From Dillenia suffruticosa (Eukaryota > Streptophyta > Magnoliopsida > Dilleniales > Dilleniaceae), in NCBI GenBank assembly GCA_033439265.1, contig JAVTVX010000035.1, positions 7,420,001 through 7,484,000 of the forward strand: 64,000 bases of DNA. The letters are read 5' to 3'. The notes below the pieces were generated by a model that made no database searches, was not told where the DNA came from, and was given only the letters and a program-made list of their open reading frames with translations. The translations under genes and the position numbers were made by a program. Numbering within the stretch: position 1 is the first letter of the stretch; every line of letters begins with the position of its first letter. Shown one piece after another: positions 23,418 through 34,800 of this stretch.

Positions 23418-25560
23418 TGTTTTTCATGGTATGCGCATGGTATTAATACAAGTCACAAAGTCTGGAGATTATAATCATTGTTGTTTTTTTCCCAGGTTGG
23501 GTGTGTCTTGGAGTAAAATTTGTGTCTATATGAAAGGGTAATTGATTTGTTTTACACCTTGAAGTGGCCCTTGCTTAGCATCATGGTACTGGAGTGCACA
23601 TACCGGTGGACCTGAAAATGCCCGACTGACCCGAGCCTGCACTAAGCTGGGCTTGGGTTTGCCTTTCAGGCCTAGATTTATTTTAAATTTGGTTAATTTT
23701 TCAAAACAGCATTAATGATTACACCATCAAGTAACTTCGTAACCCGACAAAAAGGACGCACCCTGCTCCAGTCTCAGCCTGTGTTGTCTACAGTTTTGGC
23801 TGCTTTCTTTTGGTGGGGTGGGGTGGGGGCAGAAAGAGAAGGAAATTTCGCCATTTGTTTCTTGTACACTGCACCTGTAAATAGCCCAAAATCTTATGTT
23901 TCATTGATTCTTGGCATGACAGCATAATTGAATGATTGTTCGGCTGCTAAGACAGATTTACAGTGTCGCCGCCTTGCATGAGTACTTCGCAAAGCTTTTA
24001 CAATAGACAGAACAGAATTGTGATTCCCACAAAGTAAAATCCTAATGAAAGTCGATTCATCCACGCTTCTCCCGCCCACCGATATTCAAAGTCCTCCACT
24101 GACGCTACCCCCACAACCAAAGTCTAAGCTGGCTGATTCATCTCAGGAAAATCTTCGAAACTACTCAAAATTATTTTATATGGTCGGTGGACAACAACCA
24201 AACTAAATGCCCAACGATCAACGTATGACCGTGAAAGTCCACTCTTACACAGGAGGAAAGTTAAGACTAGACTTAATTAAGATAAATTAAAATCTGTAAT
24301 TAAAAAATATTAATATAATTATAAATTTAAAACTTTTATGAGAAGTTCATTTTTAAATTAAAATTTTGTTGTTGGCCAAAAAAAAATGCATTTTTTTCTG
24401 ACTCCATAAAAATAATTTTAAATCATAAAAAAAATGTGAAATTTGTAAATGAATCTCACAACAATTTGTTGGGTCTCTTTATTTTATTTTTTGGTTACCA
24501 TATTATTTAAATTAATTTTAATACTCAGAATAAAAGGTTTGATTTTAAACTTAATGAAAATTTCAATTCAAAAAAAAAAAGAAAGAGATCATTTTCAAAA
24601 AGTGAAAAAAAAAAAGACCTTCTAAAATATCACAATGACAACTATTTTACTCATATAATAATAAACTTATTAGCTAATATACAAAATAATTTACAAATTA
24701 TTATACTATAAATAAATTTTATATATAATTTTAGATTTATTTTAATAAAATTGATAACAATTAAATTTAAAATTTTATTTAAGAAGTTATGTATCTTTGT
24801 CATATTACCACTAAGTTGCTATTATAATTTACCCTATTTTTATTTATTTTTTCCATATTTGAATGAGATGAGACCTATTGTTTTTGTTTTTACTCGATAC
24901 AATTTGAATTCAGACCAAATGGGTGGCACCCAAAAAGTGGAGAAATGAAAACAAATCCGAAATAATACGAAAAAAAGCATTTTATAAAAATATAAAAAAT
25001 GAAAATATAGATAAATACGTAAATATAAAAAATATAAAAATATTGATTATTTTTTAAAATATAATAGAATAATCATATTTTATAATAAAAATCTAAAATG
25101 ATTAAATATATATTTATTAATTATAAGATAAATAATATAAATAATTTAATTAAATTAATAAATAATTTATTAAATATAACAAATATAAAATTTGTTATAT
25201 AAATATTAATTAATTTAATAATATTTTATAAATAAAAAATTGAAAAGTTTAAGAAAATCATGGTATGACATTTCATACCATAGTGATGGAGATTGTCCCT
25301 TACTAATGACGTCATCTCCTACGTAGGTGGGTTCAGAGTTACTATTTTATCCTCCTCTGTTTTGTGAAATTCCCCACGGATAAAAAATTTCTTTTCAAAG
25401 TTGAAAAATGAAAAACAAAAAAATATGTGATTTTATGTCAAATTAATCAAGAAAATTAAAATTATTATTGATATTTTTTATTAAAATTATCCTTATCCTC
25501 CTCCTCTTTATGATTCCCCCCTTGGCAATAAAGCGGCACTATATTGGGTTATAGGGGGGC
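23418..25560. other. Intergenic region between the DUF639 copy and the GRAS gene
   Basis: From 24240 to 25260 it is extremely AT-rich without a recognisable element. A short hairpin, TGGTATGA / TCATACCA, lies at 25261-25280. No supported gene is present; a 70-codon open frame at 23715-23927 has no family resemblance. Confidence 0.55.
25307..25327. promoter_or_regulatory. Palindromic bZIP-type sites upstream of the GRAS gene
   Basis: TGACGTCA (25307-25314) is a perfect C-box/TGA-type bZIP core. CCTACGTAGG (25318-25327) is a perfect 10-bp palindrome with an ACGT core. They lie about 310 bp upstream of the 5'UTR intron donor. Binding is inferred from motif knowledge only. Confidence 0.45.
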
Positions 25561-25636
25561 GTTCCATTCCAGAACTCTCAATCAAAGTGGCAAGATGTAT
25601 TCCTCTGGCAAGATCCAGAAGTTCAGATCCTGATAT

Positions 25637-25775
25637 GTAAGCTGCTGCTTCTGCTTCTGCTTCTGCTTCTGCTTCTTCTTCTTCTTCTTCTTCTCCTCTT
25701 CCTTTTGTTTAACTCTATCGTCCTTTATTACTTTCTTTTATATATTCCTGTCTTGTCTCAATCCATTTTTCCCAG
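25637..25775 (+). other. Probable 5'UTR intron of the GRAS gene
   Basis: Donor GATAT/GTAAGC at 25637 and acceptor TTTTTCCCAG at 25775 bracket 139 bp containing TCTGCT and CTT repeats. The ATG follows 28 bp later. A leader intron is common in LISCL-type GRAS genes (family knowledge). Confidence 0.6.
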
Positions 25776-25802
25776 ATCACACACCAAATGCTTTGAGGGA
25801 AG

Positions 25803-27422
25803 ATGAGCGATCACTCAACTATAAATTTCCATGAAACTAATGAGTACTCTGATCCAATTTTAGAGTTCATAAGCACAGTACTCATGGATGAAGACATGAA
25901 GAGCAAAATCTGCACCTCTGTTGACTTGCTTGCTCTTCAAGCAGCCGAGAAGTACTTCCACGAAGCTCTAGTAGACAAGAATTCTCCTACCCACAATCAA
26001 ATTCCTCAAAATCTCCAGCACTCATATCCCAGTGACAGAGAACTTTTGAAAGGAAAAAACAGTCACAGCCGATCAGAGGATTTTGAGGTAGAGCGAGGAA
26101 GAAGTAACAAGCTGGTGGCTTCATTCGCCGATGAGATTGTGCTGTCTGAGACTTTTGACAAGGTTCTTCTCTGCTTGGGCGAGACAGATGCCAAGAGCAA
26201 CTTGCAGCTTGATTTCCATGGAGGAAAATCTGGCAGAAGAAGACAACGCGGAAAGAGCGAAGAATCAATGGATGCAAATGCTCTACTAATTCAATGTGCA
26301 CAATCAGTTGCAGCTTATGACCATACAAGTGCAGCAGAGCTATTAATGCAGATAAGGCAGTACGCTTCTCCATATGGCAATGGGCCTAGGCGATTGGCCT
26401 ACTACTTTGCAGATGCTCTAGAAGCACGCTTGGCTGGCACCGGAGCACAGCATTGTGCACTTTCATTTTCCAATGGACTCCCGGCTGCTGATTTCTTGGC
26501 AGCTTACCATCTTTACCAATTGTTCTGTCCTTTTGACAACATCTTGTATTTGTTCAACAGAATGGTGATTATGGATTTGGCAGCAAAAGCTTCAAAGCTT
26601 CACATTGTACATTTCGGGATCCTCTATGGTTTCCGATGGCCACTTCTAATTCAGCATCTCTCTAAAATCACAGGAGGACCTCCCACTCTTCGCATTACCG
26701 GCATTGAATTTCCCCAACCAGGTTTCAAGCCAGCTCAAAGAGTTGAAGAGACAGGACAGCGACTGGCGCACTACTGCAAGAGGTTCAATGTCCCATTTGA
26801 GTACAATGCCATAGCCCGCGATTGGGAATCCATCCAAATCAAGGATTTGAAGCTTGAAAGCGATGAGGTGTTGATAGTTGTTTGTACTAACCGGCTTAGA
26901 AACCTCCCTGATGAGACTGTAGTACCAGCTGAAAGCAATCCAAGGGACAAGGTATTGAAGCTGATCAAGAAAATGAATCCAAGGATTTTTATCCATGGAG
27001 TCATCAATGGGTCCTTCAATTCCCCCTTCTTTGTTGCACGTTTCAGGGAGGTGCTGTTCCATTTCTCTCCATTGTTTGACATGTTTGATTCCATAGTTCC
27101 AGGCCACAACAGGGAGAGGATGTTTATCGAGAGAGAGATCTATGGTCGCGAAATCATGAATGTTGTAGCGTCTGAGGGCGGGGAGAGAGTTGAGAGGCCA
27201 GAGACCTACAAGCAATGGCAAATTCGGAACCAGAGAGCCGGGCTCAATCAAATACCTCTAGATAAGGAAATCATTGAAAAATTAAAGGCCAAGGTGAGGG
27301 AAGAGTACCATAAGGAGTTCTTGATCACCCAAGATGGAGGATGGATGCTGCAAGGATGGAAAGGGCGTGTTACTTTTGCTGTTTCTTGTTGGAATGTTGA
27401 TGGTGATGATGAACATAACTAA
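25803..27422 (+). CDS. GRAS-family transcription regulator, LISCL (SCL14/SCL33-like) subfamily
   Basis: A single open exon encodes 539 residues. The N-terminal segment has the acidic LISCL motif (SDPILEFISTVLMDEDM, then LQAAEKYFHEAL). A basic linker, GRRRQRGKSEES, leads into a GRAS domain from about residue 156 to 534. Seen in it: leucine-rich region I (LLIQCAQSVAAYD), the VHIID-region LHIVHFGILYGFRWP, the LRITGIEFPQPGF segment, PFYRE-region RFREVLFHFSPLFDMFD and the SAW end WMLQGWKGR. These proteins act in the nucleus as transcriptional co-regulators, often in stress or detoxification responses (family knowledge). The length is below the roughly 650-750 residues usual for the subfamily; the N-terminus is short. 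Residue 270 is His where relatives have the Asp of VHIID (CAT at 26610-26612). The start was chosen as the first ATG after the leader intron. The gene appears intact. Confidence 0.92.
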   Translation: MSDHSTINFHETNEYSDPILEFISTVLMDEDMKSKICTSVDLLALQAAEKYFHEALVDKNSPTHNQIPQNLQHSYPSDRELLKGKNSHSRSEDFEVERGRSNKLVASFADEIVLSETFDKVLLCLGETDAKSNLQLDFHGGKSGRRRQRGKSEESMDANALLIQCAQSVAAYDHTSAAELLMQIRQYASPYGNGPRRLAYYFADALEARLAGTGAQHCALSFSNGLPAADFLAAYHLYQLFCPFDNILYLFNRMVIMDLAAKASKLHIVHFGILYGFRWPLLIQHLSKITGGPPTLRITGIEFPQPGFKPAQRVEETGQRLAHYCKRFNVPFEYNAIARDWESIQIKDLKLESDEVLIVVCTNRLRNLPDETVVPAESNPRDKVLKLIKKMNPRIFIHGVINGSFNSPFFVARFREVLFHFSPLFDMFDSIVPGHNRERMFIEREIYGREIMNVVASEGGERVERPETYKQWQIRNQRAGLNQIPLDKEIIEKLKAKVREEYHKEFLITQDGGWMLQGWKGRVTFAVSCWNVDGDDEHN

Positions 27423-28500
27423 GTCTTTGCAGCTGATGAATGTAGCCTAGTACCTAGTCTAATGCCCATTTTCCCTCCTACCCATTAGTTGGAGTATCAA
27501 CTTTGTCCATCTCTCGTGTAAGAACCTTCTAGCAATGAGACCCTTGTGGTCTTTGCTGCCATTCACTTCTTGTTTCATGGGACGTAATTGAAGCTTAATC
27601 TTAGTACTTTTTACCAATTAAATCTCAATTTAGGGTGGTAATTTTTAGCCTCACCTTTTATTATTATTATTATTATTATTTTGTTTTTATTAATTAATAT
27701 TTGAATTTTTTATTTGAATACTATATATTCTGTCAAGAGATTATATTTTTTAAATTTTATTTCTTTACTCTCATGATAGGATTATAAAATTTATGATTAA
27801 AAGAATATAACGTCCGTAAAACACCATCGTTGTATAATGAGAATCGGGTATCCTTACCGATTCTGGTTGAGGCAACTATTGGGGTGCGGTAATTTGAAGG
27901 TTACTCTATTGCATCGGCCACTCGCATTTAATGCTTGATGCAGTGAAAGAGACTTTAAAAAAAAAAAAAAACCTTCCCCCTAATTTTGAGAACAGGGTTT
28001 GAAATGGTAAAATAAAATTTCAATTACATTTCATTCCGAATTATTTTAAATTGCTTAAAAAATATCACCAAATTTAATGATTCTAAATTTATTTAAATTT
28101 TAATATAATTTAAAACTAATTAATCTTTTTTAAACAATTCAATTATGCATTTTAATTCACGCAAATCCAAATATTTTATTCACTCAAATTAAATTTTTTT
28201 TTTTTTAGGAATTAGGTTTATTTATGTTATTTATATATTTTTTAGGTGTCTTCGTTGAAGATGATGATGCCTCTCCCACCGGCACCATCGTCGCATCCGT
28301 GTCCATCGAAGCCATCCCTCTCTCTCTCTCTCTCTCGCACTCTCTCGCCCTCTCTGACCAGGCTTTCTTGCGTCTACGAACACGGTTTTGGTACAAGTAT
28401 TTTGTTCTCGAAGATTTGAGCTTTTCCCCAAATATCTGGTTCTACTAGCCGAAACAAGTTTCTTTTTCACCGGTTATTGTCCTTTTCTCAAACCCCACGT
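27423..28500. other. Intergenic region between the GRAS and RF2 genes
   Basis: It contains the GRAS 3' flank, a TTA microsatellite at about 27660-27680 and AT-rich sequence. A CT-rich stretch at 28317-28350 and another near 28526 probably belong to the RF2 gene's promoter or leader. Minus-strand open frames at 28205-28470 are translations of the CT repeat and are not supported. Confidence 0.5.
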
Positions 28501-28813
28501 CGAAGCCGAAACCCCTAAACCTCAGCTCTCTCTCTCGATCGATCGACTGAAGCGAATACTACTATAATTACAGAACAGGTTTTACTTTCGGTCTCTGATA
28601 ATTCATTTTTCTTTCTAATTGGTTGATTGGTTGAATGAATTTTATGATATGACTTCATTGTTCTCAAATTATTTGACAAAAAAATGTTCATTTCGAGAGT
28701 TATTCATACACGATTTGTCCTAAAATTCAAATATATTAATTAGAAATTTTGGGGTCTTTAAGGTTTCTTATTGATTTCAATTTGTAGGTTAATTCCTTCA
28801 TTGGAGCACTAAG

Positions 28814-28840
28814 ATGAGGACTTGTTGTTGGCAGTCGTGA
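28814..28840 (+). other. Upstream ORF in the RF2 leader (8 codons)
   Basis: ATG at 28814 opens an eight-codon frame ending in TGA at 28838-28840, within the inferred 5'UTR exon 28788-28892. It is the only ATG in that exon and lies 51 bp before the split start codon. It could reduce initiation at the main start (inference). Confidence 0.5.
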
Positions 28841-28890
28841 ATTGCCCCCCCCCCAAAAGAACCAACTCAAGATCAAGAATTCAACTTATT

Positions 28891-31800
28891 ATGTAAGTCT
28901 TGTTCCTTATCTTATTTTCGATTCTCTTCTCTGTTTCTGTTCTATTGTAGTATAGGGTTGCTAGTTATCATTAAGATTGGCAATTATATATTATGAGAGA
29001 TCTATTAATGTAGATGACAATGTGAGGGGGGGCAACTAGTAGAGCAACCTATGCTGCATCAATGGAAATTTGTTTGTCTTGTGTCATATAAGCCCTTTGG
29101 AGACACGATGCAACACTTTATAACTTACCCATGTGCTTCATATATAGAAACACTTCTTGGGCATGACCATAGGAGTCGCCACCGTTGGAGCCTCCCAAAA
29201 TGAGGGGGAAAAAAGAGTTTTGGATAATGGCGATGCATTTAGATATTACACAAGTTTATATCCTCCCTGATTTTGCTTGTGGCTGAGTTGTGGTCTTTTC
29301 TTTCATATTTCTAATTACAAGGAACTTTGTGCAATTTTATAGGTTTTCACAGAGGTCACTGTTGTTCCATCTCTGCCAGGGCTTAAGACACACAATCAGA
29401 AATGTGGCAAGGTAAGAGTTCCATTTGCAGTCATTTCTGATTTTACAATCATAGTCTGATTAAGCATGCGGGTGCATTCATTTTGATCACTATGATATAA
29501 ATATAATGCCTTCTTCTCTATTCGTGTATGTATGCATGTGGGCTAGACTTTGTCAATCAAATGGTTGATGGTTGTGATCTTCAATATTACGTGAGTATCA
29601 ACTTACCTGAAAGATCTCATATCAACTATGAGGAGTCCTTTAAATCCAACAATTGCAACTCATCTTCATTCGAACTTGTCTCCTTTAAAATCTGGATTTC
29701 ATGCAAATGTAGTTTGTGAAAATTTAGACACTAAAAGGTTGCCTTTTTAGCTATATTTATCAGTTTCGCTTAGAAATGCATTAGACCCGAGGTTTTGCTT
29801 CTCACAATTCTAAAATACAAACAGCGCTAGGTTGTTGGTTCTCAAAATAGTGCTCTAAAAGGGAGATTAATGGCATTTTACTGTATATTCTTCCAATCTT
29901 GAGAATCCTACCTAACATCATGCAAAATTGAACCTCCCAAACTGCTCTGATTCAATCTGCCACTATTTCCATCTCTTAAACAAGCTCTGAATGTTTTGTT
30001 TTGCTTGGATGAGAAGAGGATCAGTCGTGTCTCTGCTTATTTGCTTTTAGGTTCAGAATTTGAAAAAGCTCCATTGTTGCTCCATCACACTGATTGAGCT
30101 GGCAATTTGCAGTTTCTCAAAGTTGAACACAAAATATGTATTCATTGGTGCTGGGCATAATTTTACAGTGGAGAGAGTTAACGAGTTCCCTACATGTTTT
30201 AGTCCAACTTTGAAATGGTTATCTGGATCTTCTCAAGGTTTGGCCCACTCAATTCAATATCGCTTATTAGGATCTCAGGCTGCCATTCAGCCCTCAACAT
30301 CAGATGGCCTGACAGTTGAAGGTATTATTGCCAATCGATGGACAATCCTTGATGAGACTGAGGGTGATTGGAAGAGTCATGCTGCTGCGATTGCTCAATC
30401 AATTCAATTAATCAAGAGGCTGTTACAGGTATCCAACATGGAAGAATAGAAGAATAAATGTCTTATCTTAGGTTTTGTTTTTGCTCAATTGATTATGACC
30501 AACTAGTGAAAGTCTTGTTAGTTATTTGTTATTCTTTTGAATTTGGTAGTGGAAACAATTGCTGGTAAGGGTGGAGCTTCTGTCTGCTGAGCTGGATAAG
30601 CCAGACATCTGGGATGATCCAATTCATGCTGGGAAAGTAAGTCGTGAGCACGGTTCACTTATGGGTAAGCTGAAAGAGGTAAATGCCTTGGAGCGAGAGT
30701 TGCTTGAGCACATTGAGATGATTAAGCTTGCACAGGAAGAGAATGATGCAGAGCTGGAATTGGTAAGCTCTTGCTGCTTCTTCTAAGCATGAACTTTGTC
30801 CATATTATTTTTGTAGAGCTATGTATCTCTGAAATGAGGTTGAATTAATAATTTTGGTTAATTTACTATGCTTTACTGAGCTGCATAAGCATTTCAGGGA
30901 ACTAATGTATTCATCTCCTAAGTATGAGAGTGCCTTCATAATAAGCATTTTGGAGATGCTACCTATATCTTCAGCTGGCAGCAATCCTATAAACCCTCTT
31001 CTATTTCTTGGTTTTTACTACTCTACCATTATCAGCTTTCAGAATTCATCACATCTTCCATTGCCAAATTGGAAACAATAAATATATATATATAAAAAGG
31101 AAGAAAGAGCATAGAGAGTGTTCCTTTGACACAAACCTAGAGCAGAGTCAGATTATCTATAAAGTTGGTTTTAGCAACTTGGAAAACAAAGTAAAGAATT
31201 CTGACCCAAAAATCATACAAACAGATATGGTCTCTCAATCCCTCAAAACTCTCTCATTCCTCCTTCAAACCAATGAAAGCTAGCAGCCTGATGAGTTTCT
31301 CAATGCTACAAACATTAATGTTCTCCTTTAATTTCAGTTACTAATTGTATTTTACACAGAGATGGATGTCCATGCACTAAGCACAAGCGTCTGATCCATA
31401 GTTTCTGTGTCCCTTTTACTGAGAGAGGACTTGTCCACTGTGGTAATCCCCCATTTTCTAAGAATTCTCCTGATCTTTGATCTTGCTACGAAAAGATGGT
31501 AATCTTTGGCAAACTTGAAAATTTTCAAACAACTTTCATGGAAGGGAAACCTTTTGCTTCTCTACAATCTCTCCTCAAATAATTAAGTGGAACCATTTAC
31601 CTCATATTCCCTAACCTGCTTCTCTCTGAAATGAACCTGGCATCCTGTATAGACTTCTACCATCTAAAGGCCTTTAAGTTGCTCTCTATTTCACTTCAAG
31701 TGTTGCTTTAGGTAATTGCACAAGAATTATGAAAATGATTAAACAATCATAATTCTAGACAAAAATGGTATTATTTGACTAAATTACCTCTTGAGAAGTT

Positions 31801-34800
31801 AATTTTATCATACTGAAATTAAGCATTTAGTGGTGATAACAAGAGATAAGAGTGAAGATGGAAAGAAAAAAGTAATGCTTTATTGATTTTCCAAATTGAC
31901 GCTTGAAGTGGAATAAAAATATTTTTCTAAAGTGACATTTTAAGTGGAAAGGACTTTTAGCGGAGAAAATAACTTTAGATAGAAATGAGTAATATAGGAA
32001 AATCCGAACTAGTTGTATTAATGCACTTTTTATTATTTTTTAAATTTCTATGTGTAGTTTATTTTTACATTTTTTGTTTTCGAACTTTAATGGTCTCTCT
32101 CCTCTCACCTATAGTGGTCTCTCAAAACGCCAACCTCAAAATTTGATATTAAGACTAAGTTTGTTGTTATTGTTATTATTGACATTTTAAATGGAATGGA
32201 GGGAGTATATCTTTCTGAGTCACCATTATTGGCTTGTCTAGTGAGATACTAAGATATAAATTGACTCCATCTTGAGGTGTCAGTATGGTAAAGATGTTCA
32301 AGGAATTCTCTCCGATCTTTATTGTTGTTGAAAGCAAATGGTTTGGTTTTGTGCTTGAGTGTTCCTTTTTCTTTCCTTTTCCACATTTTTTTCCCTTTAT
32401 TGGGGGTGGATGTTCTTAATAGCAACAGAGAAGATCTGTTTATATTTACATGTAGGTAGTTGAATAGATCGCAAGGGTGTGGTGGGAATTCTGATTTTCC
32501 AAGGGAGAGAACCATTAGTCACACAGCACAATAAAGTAAATTATCTTCCCATAAGATTTTGGGCATTGGGACAGAAAAGATGTGAAAGCATTTTGTAATT
32601 GGGATAATAAATGCTTGGGTCTTAGGCTAGTAGTCTGGATTGAAGGTTTGCACCTAGTAGTTTTGCCAATGGAGACAATCAGTGCTCTGATCGACAGGAG
32701 GATATGTCAAGTCAGGCATGTTTGGAAAATGGATGGGCAGTGCCCAAGATGTCAGATGCATTTTCCAACTATTTATTAATTGAGTGTGGGGGTTCGTATG
32801 TTCCTAATAGTTATTTAAATATCATTTGAAAGAAACAGATAGTGGATATTGCTGTAAAAACTAAAATTGACTGATGGAATGAGGGTTCAAGGCATGTTAA
32901 TTTGGAGTGAGACATGGTTGTTGCGTTACTCTTCCTGCTCTACAAAGCTGGTGGAATTTGCAATTTTTGGAAAGGATTTTTTTTTCCCTGAAAAAGATTT
33001 GGAGGTGGATTGTAGAAATCTTGTCATTGGAGAGTTTAGGAGGAACGGTTTACATGAGATTTTCTGGAGTCTACAGCCTGGGTGAGGAAGTTCACAGGAG
33101 AGGCCATTGGCAATACTTTGCCTTGTTGCAGGATAGATGGCATAGTCCTTGGTGGTAGGTGGGAATTTGAATATGGTTATTTGTGCTTATGAATGGAGTT
33201 CAAGGAGAGTGAGAAGTGTGGGTTCATGGAAGTCTCTTGATGTTGTTAATCAAATTGAGATCCAATTGATTCGAGGGAGTCAGACTTGGTTGACCCTGAG
33301 GGAAAATTCTATTTTGTCAATATTAGTTGAATATTTTATTACAATAGAATTGGAATGAGCAATATGTTGAATGTTAGAGGCTTCTTTCAAAACTAATTTT
33401 GGACCATTACCCAGTCTTGTTGGAGTTAGTGATATTCACCAAGGTCCTGTTCTTTCTGATTTGAGATGTCTCTGAAGGAAATAGGCTTTAAGGATATGAT
33501 TGAAAAGTGGTAGAGTGGGAGAGAGTAAAATCATGCTAGTTTTATGTTATCTTCTGGTTGAGGCTTGTCCAAGAGGTTACAAAGAGATCGCATAAAGGGG
33601 CCAGAAAGAGATTCCTGTTCAAAAAATTATTTCTCGACTTATAGAGAAACTTGACTTATACTTGTAAAACCACATATTTCTTGCCAAAACTTTTTACTTT
33701 TTGTTGAAAAATGTTACATGTAGAATAAAATAAAATAGAGGCAAGTTGAGGTTTCCCAAGCGGCTCAAAGGAGATGCTTGGGCACATCTCAGGTAAGGAG
33801 TATTCTTGAGGCAACTGGTAAGATTGATGAGACGGAAAGAAAAGGTAGAATTGATGAAAGAGAGACGGAGTGTTGAATGACACCTGACAAAGATTTGGCT
33901 CATATAGTGAACATGGAATAACTCTCTTGATATCAGAATTGTCATGACTTTGGCTAAATTAAGGTAACAAGGACACCAAGTTTTTAGCTGAACTTCATTT
34001 TTGCGATGAAACTATGGGTAAATTTTGTTTTGCACCCTCTTTATATGCAATCACCTCAAATAAGGAAGCTATGTTAACTGCAACAGTGTCCTACCATTAA
34101 GGTTGCATTTCAGTGTAATATTTCTCTCACAAGGCCAGCTAGTGATTAGGACATGGACAGTTTCTTTAATTTTGCTAGTCCTTGGATGGGATTAGGGTGC
34201 TGGGAGATATGGTGGCTTTGGAAGAAACTAACTCTGTTATAATGTGGAAGGTCGTGTAAAGCTATTTGGAAGAGAAAGATTGGTGGAGGTCTACTTTTCC
34301 TGGGAAAGTTATTTGGTGATTCCTCCCAAGAGTGACCTTTTTCTTTGGTAAGCTTCTTGAGGAAATCACCAAATGAGTGCTATCTTTATGATTGATAGAT
34401 GTATCACCTGCTGGTCCATTCTTCATATTCATATGAGGCCTACAAAATCAGTGGACAATGAGATTTGAGGGTGACTGCTGAGTATGCTTGCTCTGGATCA
34501 GTTTTTGGTTGGCTTGGGAGGAACACAGTAAGAGGAGGGTTGCAAAACCTTTTACTAGTTTCATTAATAGTTTCTTGAAATGCCTCTTATGGCTTTCAGC
34601 TAAGACAATGTAGTCTGTTTTGTATTCTGTCTGGTGCTCCTCCTTGGGGCTCTTTTTGTTTTATGTTAATATATTTCTCTTTTCCATATTAAAAGAATTA
34701 AATATTCCTCTTTTCTGAGTTAAATGAGTGTAAAAGGAAAATTACCTAACCAACGAGCACCTCCTTCCATTTCCAGGATTTGTTAACCCCCATGGCATGA

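Noticed and set aside
26646..27251. 201-codon frame antisense to the GRAS gene
   Set aside because: It is a mirror of a conserved coding exon, with no independent similarity or splice signals.
28205..28470. Overlapping minus-strand frames rich in RERERE
   Set aside because: They are translations of the CT microsatellite in the RF2 leader region.
31850..32208. Stowaway-like MITE end (GGAGGGAGTA at about 32198)
   Set aside because: Only one end resembles the family; the opposite inverted end and TA duplication were not found.
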